Origin: JBEATZ01 sp041178545 | GTDB lineage: Bacteria; Planctomycetota; UBA1135; UBA2386 | NCBI GenBank assembly: GCA_041178545.1 | Contig: JBEGVB010000126.1 | Span: 1-52,833 of the forward strand | Reading direction: 5' to 3' | Length of the DNA stretch: 52,833 nucleotides | Part shown: positions 32,941-40,845 of the stretch, in pieces | How the letters are laid out: each line of letters begins with the position of its first letter | Position numbering within the stretch: the stretch's first letter is position 1 | The notes under the pieces: generated by a model | Seen by the model: the letters and a program-made list of their open reading frames with translations, nothing else | What the model was told of the DNA's origin: nothing | Database searches by the model: none | Made by a program: the position numbers and the translations under genes

Positions 32941-33576
32941 GTGCGCGAAGTGAAGATCGTCTGGCAGGACGAGCACCTGCTCGTCGTCGACAAGCCCGCT
33001 GGCGTCCTGGTGGTCCAGGCCCCGGGCCGCCGCGCACCCACGGTGGTGGACCTCGCGGGCAGCCAGGTGGGACAGACGCTGTTCCCGGTGCACCGCCTCG
33101 ACGAGGACACGACCGGCGCACTCGTGGTCGCACGCACGCCGCAGGCCCGTGCGGGCATGGAGGCCATCTTCGAGCGTCACGACCTGGAGCGCTCCTACCT
33201 CGCCCTCGTCTCCGGCACCCCCAACCCGCGGGCGGGTCGCATCGAGTCGCAGCTGCTGGAGCGCGACGGGCGCGTCGAGGTCGTCCCGCGCGGTGGCCAG
33301 AAGGCGATCACCGACTACGAGGTGATCGACCGGCGCGGTCGCGGCGCGCTCGTGCACTGCACGCTGCACACGGGCAGGCGCAACCAGATCCGCGCACACC
33401 TCGCTGCACTCGGCTGCCCGGTGGCCGGCGACCGCAAGTACGGCTGGCGGGCGCGAGGCAACGAGCACCCGTCGCGCGTGTTGCTGCACAGCTGGCGGAT
33501 CGCGTTCCGCCACCCGGTCACGGGCGCGGACGTGCGCGTGGAGGTCGAACCGCCCGAAGCCGAACTTCGGCCGTGA
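32941..33576 (+). CDS. RluA-family pseudouridine synthase
   Basis: A 211-residue protein. The catalytic motif is HRLDEDTTG with Asp54. Further RluA-family signatures are LLVVDKPAGVLV at the start, LERSYLALVSG in the middle and TGRRNQIRAHLAALGCPVAGDRKYG near the end. The start is GTG 32941. No S4 RNA-binding domain is present, so this is a compact single-domain enzyme. It isomerises uridine in rRNA or tRNA; the target site is not predictable. It lies between the AAA+ regulator and the histidine kinase with short gaps. Confidence 0.93.
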   Translation: MREVKIVWQDEHLLVVDKPAGVLVVQAPGRRAPTVVDLAGSQVGQTLFPVHRLDEDTTGALVVARTPQARAGMEAIFERHDLERSYLALVSGTPNPRAGRIESQLLERDGRVEVVPRGGQKAITDYEVIDRRGRGALVHCTLHTGRRNQIRAHLAALGCPVAGDRKYGWRARGNEHPSRVLLHSWRIAFRHPVTGADVRVEVEPPEAELRP

Positions 33577-33624
33577 CCTCGCGCACGGTGCCCTGCTCCC
33601 CTATGGTCGTGCGCGGTGGCGGTC

Positions 33625-34974
33625 ATGGAGCAACGTTCGGATGCAGGTGCACCCGGCGCCGCGGCGCAGGGTGAGGAACTCGCGCTGGTTGCGCGCCTCG
33701 CCTCGGCGCTGCGCGCCGTCTCCCTGGGCCTTGCCGTCGCCTGTCTCCTCTACGCGGTGGCACTGGTCGCCGTGCTCGGGGGGAGCCTCTTCGACCTCGC
33801 CAGCGAGGCCACGGCTGCGCCCTTCCTGGTCATGGCAGCCTTCTGCGGCGCCTCTGCCTGGGTGGGCTTCCGCAGTGCCCGGCCCGGCGCCACCCCTGGC
33901 CTGCTGCTCCTGCTCGGCGTGCTGTTCGGCACCCTGCTGGTGAGCTGGCCGCGCGGTGCGCTTGCCGCGAGCTGGTACGTGCAGCCCATCCTCGCCCTCC
34001 TCGCGGCCACGGCCTTCGGCACGCTCGCCGGGCTCGGGGTCGCGGCGGCGTCGGTCGCCACGCTGCTGCTCTGCTCGCACTGGACGCTCGTGGTGGACCT
34101 CGTCGACCCCGAGGCCCTCTGGGCACACAGCGCCAGTCTCTCTGCCGTGGTCCTCGCTTGCGCCCTCAGCGGCGCCCTCGTGCACGCCGTCCTGCAGCGC
34201 GCGCTGCAGAACGCGTCGGAAAACCGCGCCAGCAGGGCGCGCATCGAGCAGCAGCTGGCGCAGGAGGAGAAGTTGATGCGCCATGCCATGCGCGTCGAGA
34301 CCGTTGGCGACCTCGCTGGACTCGTCTCGCACCAGCTGCGCAACGCGCACCAGGTGATGGCAGGGCACGTGGCCATGGCCGAACTCGGCCAGACCTCGGA
34401 GCGCGGCCACCGGCTCCGCCTCATCGGCGAGGTGCTGGAGCAGTCCAAGCCGTTGCTCGACCAGCTCATGGGCCTCGCGCACCCAGGGGACGGCGACCTC
34501 GTCGAGCAGGACCTCGGCGCCGCGCTCGCCTCGTTCCACCACCGCGCGCGCCAGATCCTGCCCAGCAGCATCGAGATCGGCTGCCGCGTCGCGGACGAGG
34601 ACCTCCCGGTGCGCATCAACCCGCGTGGCCTCGAGCACGCGCTGTGGAACCTGGTCATCAACGCGCGGCAGGCAATCGAGGGACAGGGGTCCATCGAGCT
34701 CCACGCGCGCGTCGAGCAGGGACAAGCGGTGCTGGACGTGACCGACTCGGGCTGCGGCATGCAGCCGGAGGTGGCGGCGCGCGTGTTCGATCCCTACTTC
34801 ACGACCAAGCCGATCGGTCAGGGCACGGGCCTCGGCCTCGTTGCCGTCGAGCGCTTCGTGCGCTCCTGCAGCGGTCGCATCGAGGTCGAGAGTGCCCCTG
34901 GCAAGGGAACCACGTTCCGCATGCGGTTCCCGCTCGCGGGCGCAGCCCAGTCCGCGCACCGCACCACGGGCTGA
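33625..34974 (+). CDS. Membrane-bound sensor histidine kinase
   Basis: A 449-residue protein from the ATG at 33625 (a GTG three codons earlier is possible). About six membrane segments fill residues 30-190 with almost no outer loops, so the signal is probably sensed in the membrane. A coiled linker leads to the H-box LAGLVSHQLRN with His236. The ATPase part has an N-box (NLVINARQAI), DSGCGM, FDPYFTTKPIGQGTGLGL and a final GKGTTFRMRFPL. No receiver domain is fused. No response-regulator gene is adjacent; the AAA+ protein two genes upstream has a degenerate receiver and is an uncertain partner. Confidence 0.9.
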   Translation: MEQRSDAGAPGAAAQGEELALVARLASALRAVSLGLAVACLLYAVALVAVLGGSLFDLASEATAAPFLVMAAFCGASAWVGFRSARPGATPGLLLLLGVLFGTLLVSWPRGALAASWYVQPILALLAATAFGTLAGLGVAAASVATLLLCSHWTLVVDLVDPEALWAHSASLSAVVLACALSGALVHAVLQRALQNASENRASRARIEQQLAQEEKLMRHAMRVETVGDLAGLVSHQLRNAHQVMAGHVAMAELGQTSERGHRLRLIGEVLEQSKPLLDQLMGLAHPGDGDLVEQDLGAALASFHHRARQILPSSIEIGCRVADEDLPVRINPRGLEHALWNLVINARQAIEGQGSIELHARVEQGQAVLDVTDSGCGMQPEVAARVFDPYFTTKPIGQGTGLGLVAVERFVRSCSGRIEVESAPGKGTTFRMRFPLAGAAQSAHRTTG

Positions 34975-34995
34975 GTCGCATCCTCAGAGGGGCCA

Positions 34996-35331
34996 TCAGA
35001 GGGGGACGGGGCGCCCGAGCTTGTCGCCCAGCACGCGCGCCAGCACCGACCGCAGTTCGCCGCGGCCCTTGGTGTCGGTCCAGCAGCCCTGGGCTGCATC
35101 CCACGTGAAGTGCCAGGCGCTCGCGCCGAACGCCAGCCAGACCTGGTGTGCTGCCGTCTGTCGGTTCATCACGCAGGTCTGGCCGTCGGCAAACCGGATC
35201 TTGAGCACGCCGACCGCCGTGTCGGCCTCCAGCTCGTCGGGGTCGAAGCGGTCGAGGGCAGCCTGCACGGACTCCATGAGGGCGTCCGCCTGCTGCAGGA
35301 AGGCACGGTCCGCCTCGGTGCTGGGTTTCAT
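34996..35331 (-). CDS. cyaY: Frataxin-like iron donor protein
   Basis: A 111-residue protein with the frataxin/CyaY fold: an acidic first helix (EADRAFLQQADALMESVQ), then DPDELEADTAVGVLKIRF, and the family core VMNRQTAAHQVWLAF, AWHFTWDAAQGCWTDTKGRGEL. Expected role: iron binding and regulation of the cysteine desulfurase in Fe-S cluster assembly, in the cytoplasm. It stands alone downstream of a strong minus-strand terminator, so it should have its own promoter. Frataxin-like genes are not universal in bacteria outside Proteobacteria. Confidence 0.83.
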   Translation of the reverse strand: MKPSTEADRAFLQQADALMESVQAALDRFDPDELEADTAVGVLKIRFADGQTCVMNRQTAAHQVWLAFGASAWHFTWDAAQGCWTDTKGRGELRSVLARVLGDKLGRPVPL

Positions 35332-35417
35332 GGCCGCGGCGAGGTTAGGCCGGGTGCGTGCGAAAGAAAGTCGGAGACCGCCGACATCGACACTTCCGTG
35401 GCCAGGACCGGTGCGGG

Positions 35418-35459
35418 AAAAAAAGAGCGGCTGGTGGTCCTCTCCCAGGACCACCAGCC
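35418..35459 (-). terminator. Strong intrinsic terminator (minus strand)
   Basis: A perfect 13-bp stem (arms 35429-35441 and 35447-35459, loop 5 nt) is followed on the minus strand by GCTC and seven Ts (35424-35418). It ends transcription coming from the moxR side before cyaY. Confidence 0.92.
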
Positions 35460-35549
35460 ACTCGAAGGGTCTCGGCTGCGAATGCCCTCTCGTAAAGCTG
35501 CGGCACTCATCCCTGCAGACAGGTGCCGCGAGCAGCCGGGACCTCTCGT
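35418..35549 (-). ncRNA. Candidate structured RNA between moxR and cyaY
   Basis: The 371-nt gap from 35332 to 35704 has no convincing gene. Its minus-strand transcript can fold into a long nested stem: CGAGAGGTC with GACCCTTCG, GGCTGC with GCAGCC, and GCGGCAC with GTGCCGC around a 16-nt loop (35500-35529). The perfect terminator hairpin follows. A second small hairpin (GGCCGA-N7-TCGGCC) lies nearer moxR at about 35595-35613. It could be an independent small RNA or a structured moxR 3' UTR. It does not match SRP RNA, since there is no GGAA apical loop. No clear promoter was found. Confidence 0.4.
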
Positions 35550-35704
35550 CCCATGCATCCAGTGGACGATCGGGCCGTGAAATCGTTTCCAAAGGCCGAA
35601 GAAAACTCGGCCAAGGCCCCTCAAGTGACCGTTCTGGGACGCGGGCGGGGCGGGGTACGGGCGTTTTGCCCCGACCGCGACCGTTCCTGCACCGCGTCTC
35701 CGGT

Positions 35705-36688
35705 CTAGCGCAACGCCGTCTCGGCAGCCGCGGTCCACTGCGGGAGCAGGTCCGCCACCCGGAGCCCCTCGGCCTCGGCCTCGAAGCTCAGCAGCACGCG
35801 GTGCCGCAGGGCGGGCAACAGGCAGGACTCCAGGTCCTGACGTTCCACCGCCGGCCGCCCCGCCAACAGTGCGTTCACCTTGGCTCCCAGCACGATGGCC
35901 TGGCCGGCGCGGGCACTGGCCCCGAAGCGCACGTACTTCCCGGTGCCCTTGGCACCGGGCTGGGTCGCCTGCAGCAGTTCGGCGACAAAGCGCAGCAGGT
36001 GGCTGGCGCAGAGCACCTGCCGCACCATGGACTGCAACTCGCACACCTCCGCAGGACCGAGCACCGGCCGCACGTCCTCCGGTGCGCTGCCGGTGGTGGA
36101 GTCGAGGATGCGCACCATCGCCTCGACGGCGGGTTGCGCGACCTCCAGCTTGAAGAGGAACCGGTCGAGCTGGGCTTCGGGAAGCGGGAAGGTGCCCTCC
36201 AGCTCGATCGGGTTCTGGGTGGCCACCACGTGGAACGGCTCGGGCAGCCGGTGGGTGGTGCCGGCCACGGTGACGCTTGCCTCCTGCATCGCCTCCAGCA
36301 GTGCCGACTGCGTCTTGGGCGTCGCACGGTTGATCTCGTCGGCCAGCACGAGGCTGGAGAAGATCGGACCGCGCTGGAACCGGAACGCGCGTTCGCCCTG
36401 ACGTTCCTCGATCACGAGGGTCCCCGTCACGTCGGAGGGCATGAGGTCCGGCGTGAACTGCACGCGTGAGAAGTCGAGGCCGAGGCCGCGTGCGAGCGAA
36501 CGAACCAGCAGGGTCTTGCCGAGGCCGGGCAGGCCCTCCAGCAGCACGTGACCGCCTGCAAGCACGCCGGTGAGGAGGTCGCGGATCAGCACCTCCTGCC
36601 CGATGACCATGCGCCCGAGCTCTGCGCGCAGTGCGGTGACGCGGGCGGCGAGTTCGGCGGCACGGGCCTTGAGCGGGTTGGACGTCAT
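35705..36688 (-). CDS. MoxR-family AAA+ ATPase
   Basis: A 327-residue protein. Walker A is GLPGLGKT, Walker B is LVLADEINR, and sensor 1 is ATQNPIELEGTFPLPEAQLDRF, the hallmark of MoxR proteins. The C-terminal lid domain is present (AGQAIVLGAKVNALL). The ATG at 36688 has AGGA about 9 nt upstream. MoxR proteins act as chaperones with VWA partners. Here the gene stands alone, about 14 kb from the two VWA genes and without a DUF58 gene beside it, so partnership with them would be in trans. Confidence 0.93.
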   Translation of the reverse strand: MTSNPLKARAAELAARVTALRAELGRMVIGQEVLIRDLLTGVLAGGHVLLEGLPGLGKTLLVRSLARGLGLDFSRVQFTPDLMPSDVTGTLVIEERQGERAFRFQRGPIFSSLVLADEINRATPKTQSALLEAMQEASVTVAGTTHRLPEPFHVVATQNPIELEGTFPLPEAQLDRFLFKLEVAQPAVEAMVRILDSTTGSAPEDVRPVLGPAEVCELQSMVRQVLCASHLLRFVAELLQATQPGAKGTGKYVRFGASARAGQAIVLGAKVNALLAGRPAVERQDLESCLLPALRHRVLLSFEAEAEGLRVADLLPQWTAAAETALR

Positions 36689-36768
36689 CGGCAGGTTCCT
36701 GGGCGCGGGGCGCAGTGGGCGGCAGAGCGTAGCCTTGCCCGGCACCGGGGCCAGAGCATGATGTGGCG

Positions 36769-37863
36769 ATGCACGTGCGCCACGTCCTCCTCCTTGCCGC
36801 AGCGGGTCTCTCTGCCTGCAGGAGCACCGCACCGGACCCGGTGGAGATGGCGCGTGCGCTGCCCGAGGCCGCGACGCTCGATGCAGCGGGCCGGCAGGAC
36901 GTGCAGGTCACGGCGGACCGCGCGGTGGAGGCATTCGACGCGGGTCGGCTGGAGGGGGCAGAAGAACTCGCCCGGCAGGCCCTCGACCGCGACCCTGCGT
37001 GCGCGCGCGCCCGTGCGGTGCTCGCCAACTGCCTGTTCGTGCGCGCCCGCCGCACCGACCCGCCGGACCTCCACCTGCAGCAGGAAGCGGATGGCGAGAC
37101 GCTGCGAGCGGTTGCGCTGGCGCCGAAGGACCCGGTTGTCGCACGGCTGCGCGGGGTGTTCCTCGCCGCCACGCTGCACCTGAGTGCCGCTGCGGAAGGA
37201 GCCGAGGCCCTGCTGCGCAACCCGCCTGCCTCGCTCGACCACGAGTGGCTCGCCCTCTACCGCGCTGCAGGCACGTGGCGCTTCCGGCTGGGCGAGGAGC
37301 GGGCTGCGCGCGAGTGGCTGCGCGTGGCGGTGCAGGGCCCGGGAGAGGGCGAGGCGTGCTTCACCTACGGCATCTGCATGCTGCGCACGGCGGAGACCGC
37401 CACGGACGCCACCACGGCAGCATGGGCCTTCCGCGAGGCCGTGGGGCACGAGCCGAACAACCTCGAGGCGCGGTACGGCATCCACCGCGCCTACGCGCGT
37501 GCGGCGGCTCTCGCCCGCAAGGCAGGGGATCGCACGCAGGCCGACGGGTTCCTCCAGAGCGGGCTCGAAGCGGCTGCCGAGGCGGCTGCAAGGCACCCCA
37601 CCGACGCCGAGCCGGAGTTCGATGCAGGCAACATGCTGGCCGATGCCGGCCGCGACGATGGAGCCGCAGCGGCATGGGAGCGCGCCCTCGCGCGCGACGC
37701 GCGCCATGTCGGCGCACTGCTCAACCTCGCGCACCTGCGCGCCGCGACGGACCGCACGGCAGCGGTGGCACTGCTGCAGCGGGCACTGGCCGCCGCTGGC
37801 GAGGACCGAAGCAAGCTGTCCGACGACGAGCGGCGGCGCATCGCCGCCTTCCTCGGTCCGTGA
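36769..37863 (+). CDS. TPR-repeat lipoprotein
   Basis: A 364-residue protein. The ATG at 36769 opens a lipoprotein signal (HVLLLAAAGLSAC) with the lipobox Cys at residue 19. The rest is helical with TPR-like repeats near residues 40-110 (AVEAFDAGRLEGAEELARQALDRDP) and 270-345 (AEPEFDAGNMLADAGRDDGAA and a following repeat). It is probably an envelope-anchored scaffold. It is divergent from moxR with an 80-nt gap, so the two may share a regulatory region. No enzymatic motif was seen. Confidence 0.8.
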   Translation: MHVRHVLLLAAAGLSACRSTAPDPVEMARALPEAATLDAAGRQDVQVTADRAVEAFDAGRLEGAEELARQALDRDPACARARAVLANCLFVRARRTDPPDLHLQQEADGETLRAVALAPKDPVVARLRGVFLAATLHLSAAAEGAEALLRNPPASLDHEWLALYRAAGTWRFRLGEERAAREWLRVAVQGPGEGEACFTYGICMLRTAETATDATTAAWAFREAVGHEPNNLEARYGIHRAYARAAALARKAGDRTQADGFLQSGLEAAAEAAARHPTDAEPEFDAGNMLADAGRDDGAAAAWERALARDARHVGALLNLAHLRAATDRTAAVALLQRALAAAGEDRSKLSDDERRRIAAFLGP

Positions 37864-37872
37864 CGCGGTCGC

Positions 37873-37888
37873 GGGCGCTCAGGCGCCC
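37873..37888. terminator. GC hairpin between convergent genes
   Basis: GGGCGC-TCAG-GCGCCC forms a perfect 6-bp stem spanning the end of fabI, 10 nt after the lipoprotein stop. There is no U-tract on either side, so it would be a weak or factor-assisted bidirectional terminator. Confidence 0.35.
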
Positions 37889-38652
37889 ATGATGCTGTAG
37901 CCGGCGTCCACGTAGAGCGTCTGGCCGGTCACGCCGTGTGCCAGCTGCGACAGGAGGAACACGGCTGCGTTGCCCACGTCGGCCTGGTCGACGTTGCGGC
38001 GCAGCGGCGCCTTCTCGGCCATGGTGTTGAGCAGCGAGTTGAAGTCGGAGACGCCCATCGCGCTCACGGTCTTGATCGGTCCGGCCGAGATGGCGTTCAC
38101 GCGGATGCCACGCGGGCCGAGGTCGTTCGCCAGGTAGCGCGTCGACGCCTCCAACGCCGCCTTGGCGACGCCCATCACGTTGTAGTTGGTGACCACCTTC
38201 TCGGCGCCGTAGTAGCTGAGGCAGATCATCGAGCCATTGCGTCCCTCCATGAGCGGAGCGGCGCCCTTGGCGAGGCCGATGAAGGACCACGACGAGACCT
38301 GCTGTGCCAGCGCGTAGCCGTCCCAGCTGGTGTCCACGAAGTGGCCGCCGAGTTCCTCGCGCTTGGCGAAGGCGATCGAGTGCACGAGCCCGTCCAGCGG
38401 GCCGAACTCGCTGCCGAGCTTCTCGTAGAACTTCTCGATGTCGCCCGGGACGGTCACGTCGCAAGGTGCCATGAACACGTCGCCCGGCAGGTCGGCGGCC
38501 AGCTCGCGCACGGACTTCTCCATGCGCGCGTTCTGGTAGTTGAATGCGATCGAGGCACCCTCGCGCAACAGGGCCTGGGCGATGCCCCAGGCGATGGAGC
38601 GCTTGTTGGCGACGCCGAAGATCACAACCTTCTTGCCGGTCATCAGGGACAT
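37879..38652 (-). CDS. fabI: Enoyl-[acyl-carrier-protein] reductase FabI
   Basis: A 257-residue short-chain dehydrogenase of the FabI type. The nucleotide-binding segment is FGVANKRSIAWGIA, typical of FabI and not of general SDRs. The catalytic pair Tyr157-x6-Lys164 (YNVMGVAK) follows SYYGAEKVV, with Tyr147 also present. The substrate-loop region IKTVSAMGVSDF and the end TLYVDAGYSIMG also match. It reduces enoyl-ACP in the last step of fatty-acid elongation and is the expected triclosan-type target. Confidence 0.96.
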   Translation of the reverse strand: MSLMTGKKVVIFGVANKRSIAWGIAQALLREGASIAFNYQNARMEKSVRELAADLPGDVFMAPCDVTVPGDIEKFYEKLGSEFGPLDGLVHSIAFAKREELGGHFVDTSWDGYALAQQVSSWSFIGLAKGAAPLMEGRNGSMICLSYYGAEKVVTNYNVMGVAKAALEASTRYLANDLGPRGIRVNAISAGPIKTVSAMGVSDFNSLLNTMAEKAPLRRNVDQADVGNAAVFLLSQLAHGVTGQTLYVDAGYSIMGA

Positions 38653-38731
38653 CTGGGTACTCCTCGTCTGCGGATCTGCGATTGCGGGCGGGGAGGATAA
38701 CCGCGTGCCGAGCCGCGATCACCCACGGATT

Positions 38732-39772
38732 TCAGGCCGTGGGCAGTCCCACTGCGCGGAACGTCTTGCGCGCAGCGGTGGTCCACGGCACCGACGGGTC
38801 GTCGGTGCGAAGCGCCTGCAGCGGACCCGGGTCGACCATCGCGGCATCGTGCACCACGAGCGTGATGCGGTGGTGGGTGATCGCGTGCCGGACCTCGGCG
38901 ACCTTCGCTCCCACGCGCACGACGGCGCCACAGCGTCGCTCGACCACCTGCTGCAGCTCTGCAGCACTGTCGACGGTCTCCAGCAGGCCGGCGCCCGGCA
39001 GCTCCACCTGGCCTGAGTTGACCGACCCCTCCTCGATCCTGCGACCGAACACGCAGTCGCCCGCGCGCGCGAGGGCTGCCATCGCGTGCACGTCGACGGG
39101 TGCGCGCGGTCTCGGCTTGACCGGCAGTTCGGCTGCGATGCCCAGCTTGCGTCCCTCGCAGTCCGCGGCCACCGGGCACTCCGTGCACCGCGGGTTGAGC
39201 GGGGTGCAGACGGTGGCACCCAGCTCCATGAGCGCCTGGTTGGTGTCGCCGGGCCGCTCGGCACAGAGCCGCGACGCAGCTGCGGCGCGGAGTTTCGCGC
39301 GCGCGGCCGCCGTGCGGACGTTCTCGCGCAGTGCGAGGTGGCGCGAGAGCACGCGCTCGACGTTCCCGTCGAGGGCCGGGACCGCGTGCCCGAAGGCGAT
39401 CGAGCCGACTGCGCCGAGCGTGTAGTCGCCGATGCCCGGCAGCTCGCCCAGCGCGTCGAGGGCCTGAGGCACCCTGCCACCGTGGTCGCGCACCACGGCA
39501 CGGGCACCCTCGCGCAGCAGCCGTGCGCGGCGGTAGTAGCCCAGCCCCCGCCAGGCAGCCTGCAACACGTCGTCGGAGGCTGCAGCGAAGTCGGCGGGCG
39601 TGGGGAACCGGGCCACGAAGCGCTCGAACGGTGCGCGCACGACCTCGACGCGGGTCTGCTGCAACATGACCTCGCTCACCCAGATCGCCCACGGGTCACG
39701 GGTGTGGCGCCACGGCAGGTCGCGCTTCACGCGGTCGAACCAGCGCAGCAGCCGGTCGGAAAACGGTTCCAT
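38732..39772 (-). CDS. mutY: A/G-specific adenine glycosylase MutY
   Basis: A 346-residue protein. The catalytic Glu34 lies in SEVMLQQT, the helix-hairpin-helix is LGELPGIGDYTLGAV (about 108-122) and the catalytic Asp135 is in ALDGNVERV. Four Cys (189, 196, 199, 205) form the C-x6-C-x2-C-x5-C 4Fe-4S loop. The C-terminal 130 residues are the MutT-like domain that recognises 8-oxoG. It removes A opposite 8-oxoG. It lies 79 nt upstream of fabI on the same strand. Confidence 0.96.
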   Translation of the reverse strand: MEPFSDRLLRWFDRVKRDLPWRHTRDPWAIWVSEVMLQQTRVEVVRAPFERFVARFPTPADFAAASDDVLQAAWRGLGYYRRARLLREGARAVVRDHGGRVPQALDALGELPGIGDYTLGAVGSIAFGHAVPALDGNVERVLSRHLALRENVRTAAARAKLRAAAASRLCAERPGDTNQALMELGATVCTPLNPRCTECPVAADCEGRKLGIAAELPVKPRPRAPVDVHAMAALARAGDCVFGRRIEEGSVNSGQVELPGAGLLETVDSAAELQQVVERRCGAVVRVGAKVAEVRHAITHHRITLVVHDAAMVDPGPLQALRTDDPSVPWTTAARKTFRAVGLPTA

Positions 39773-39791
39773 GGCTGCTGCGCCGCCGGGC

Positions 39792-40625
39792 TCAGTCGCC
39801 GACTTCGTGGTCGACGAGACCGTGCTTGAGGCTCATCTCGAGGCCCACGCGCGAGCGGAAGTCCATCTCCGCGCGGTCGAGCATCTCCTCAAGCATGAGC
39901 GGGTCGTGGTGCTCGGCAGTCATGGTGATGCGAATCGGGCCCGAGTCCGGGCCGTAGCAGCGCGTCTGCACCTTCACTTCCTTGTGCCGGCGCGCCACGT
40001 CCTGCACAACGCGTGCGATGGCCGACTCGTCGCTGCCCGGGTAGTCGATGTGGCGCGACTTGCGCAGCGTGGACGGGCCCTGGGCCATCATCGCGGGCAG
40101 CACGTGGAGCGTGAAGCAGCGCTGCATCTCGGCAGGCACGCCTGGCAGCAGGAAGACCGTCGTGCCGTTGTTGTGGAACTGCACGACCGGTGCACTGCCG
40201 ATCGGGTTCTCGTAGGTGACCGACGACTTGGGCACCATGGCCATGCGCGCGCGGTCCGGGTGGATCTCGGCGTCCTCGACCGAGCCCTGTGCGTGCAGGC
40301 GGCGGTACGCGTTGCGCACCTGCTCCATCGCCTTTGCGTCCTCGACGAGCGGGATGCCTGCTGCCTTTGCAGCGCAAGCGCGCGAGTTGTCGTCGTGGCC
40401 CGGGCCCATGCCGCCCGTGGTGATGAGGAAGTCAGGCTTCTGGTCGAGGGCCCAGCGGACCGCTGCGACCATCTCGCTCTCGACGCGGTCCACCACCTGC
40501 ACCGTGCGGACGCGGAAACCCATGTCGAACACGCGCGTGGCCATGAAGGCCGCGTTGCGGTCGACGACGACGCCTTCGAGGATCTCGCGACTCACGCAGA
40601 GGATGATGACGGTCTTGTGGTTCAT
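39792..40625 (-). CDS. CinA/MoCF-type molybdopterin-binding domain protein
   Basis: A 277-residue protein. The N-terminal half is the MoCF_biosynth fold: ILEGVVVDRNAAFMA, DFLITTGGMGPGHDD (the GGxGP...DD nucleotide/pterin site) and later FLLPGVPAEM. The C-terminal 90 residues fit the CinA KH-like middle domain. The CinA deamidase domain is absent. CinA-like proteins of this length are thought to act in NAD-related pyrophosphate hydrolysis; the exact reaction here is unknown. AGGA lies 9 nt before the ATG. It is 20 nt upstream of mutY and divergent from gyrA. Confidence 0.82.
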   Translation of the reverse strand: MNHKTVIILCVSREILEGVVVDRNAAFMATRVFDMGFRVRTVQVVDRVESEMVAAVRWALDQKPDFLITTGGMGPGHDDNSRACAAKAAGIPLVEDAKAMEQVRNAYRRLHAQGSVEDAEIHPDRARMAMVPKSSVTYENPIGSAPVVQFHNNGTTVFLLPGVPAEMQRCFTLHVLPAMMAQGPSTLRKSRHIDYPGSDESAIARVVQDVARRHKEVKVQTRCYGPDSGPIRITMTAEHHDPLMLEEMLDRAEMDFRSRVGLEMSLKHGLVDHEVGD

Positions 40626-40773
40626 GGTGTGGGTCCTGGGCGAGGGAGTGTGGACGCAGCGATCCTAGCTGCGGGAGCGGCCCCGCGGCAGGCCGATTTT
40701 CCAGCCCCAAACCCGTGATCCGGAGCGGTGCGCTGAGGTCGGGAAACCGCCCGTCCAGGGCCCCATGGGTTTG

Positions 40774-40802
40774 TTGCCAGCGGCATCGGCAACCGCCAGA
40801 AT
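40774..40802 (+). promoter_or_regulatory. Probable sigma-70 promoter of gyrA
   Basis: TTGCCA (40774-40779, five of six to consensus) and CAGAAT (40797-40802, four of six) are exactly 17 nt apart. The predicted start is near 40809, leaving a leader of about 37 nt. A 6-bp inverted repeat, GTTGCC-N9-GGCAAC (40773-40793), overlaps the -35 and spacer and could be an operator. Confidence 0.6.
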
Positions 40803-40845
40803 GGGCCCGAATTCCGACCCGTCTCCCGAGGATTCCCGAGGCCCC

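Noticed and set aside
35418..35520. A trp-type leader peptide with Trp-Trp-Ser-Trp codons before the terminator hairpin
   Set aside because: The Trp codons arise from the hairpin arm itself, and the downstream gene is frataxin-like, not tryptophan-related. No alternative antiterminator pairing was found.
35418..35549. Identification of the structured region as SRP RNA
   Set aside because: The apical loop lacks the conserved GGAA tetraloop and the neighbouring symmetrical loop of bacterial SRP RNA.
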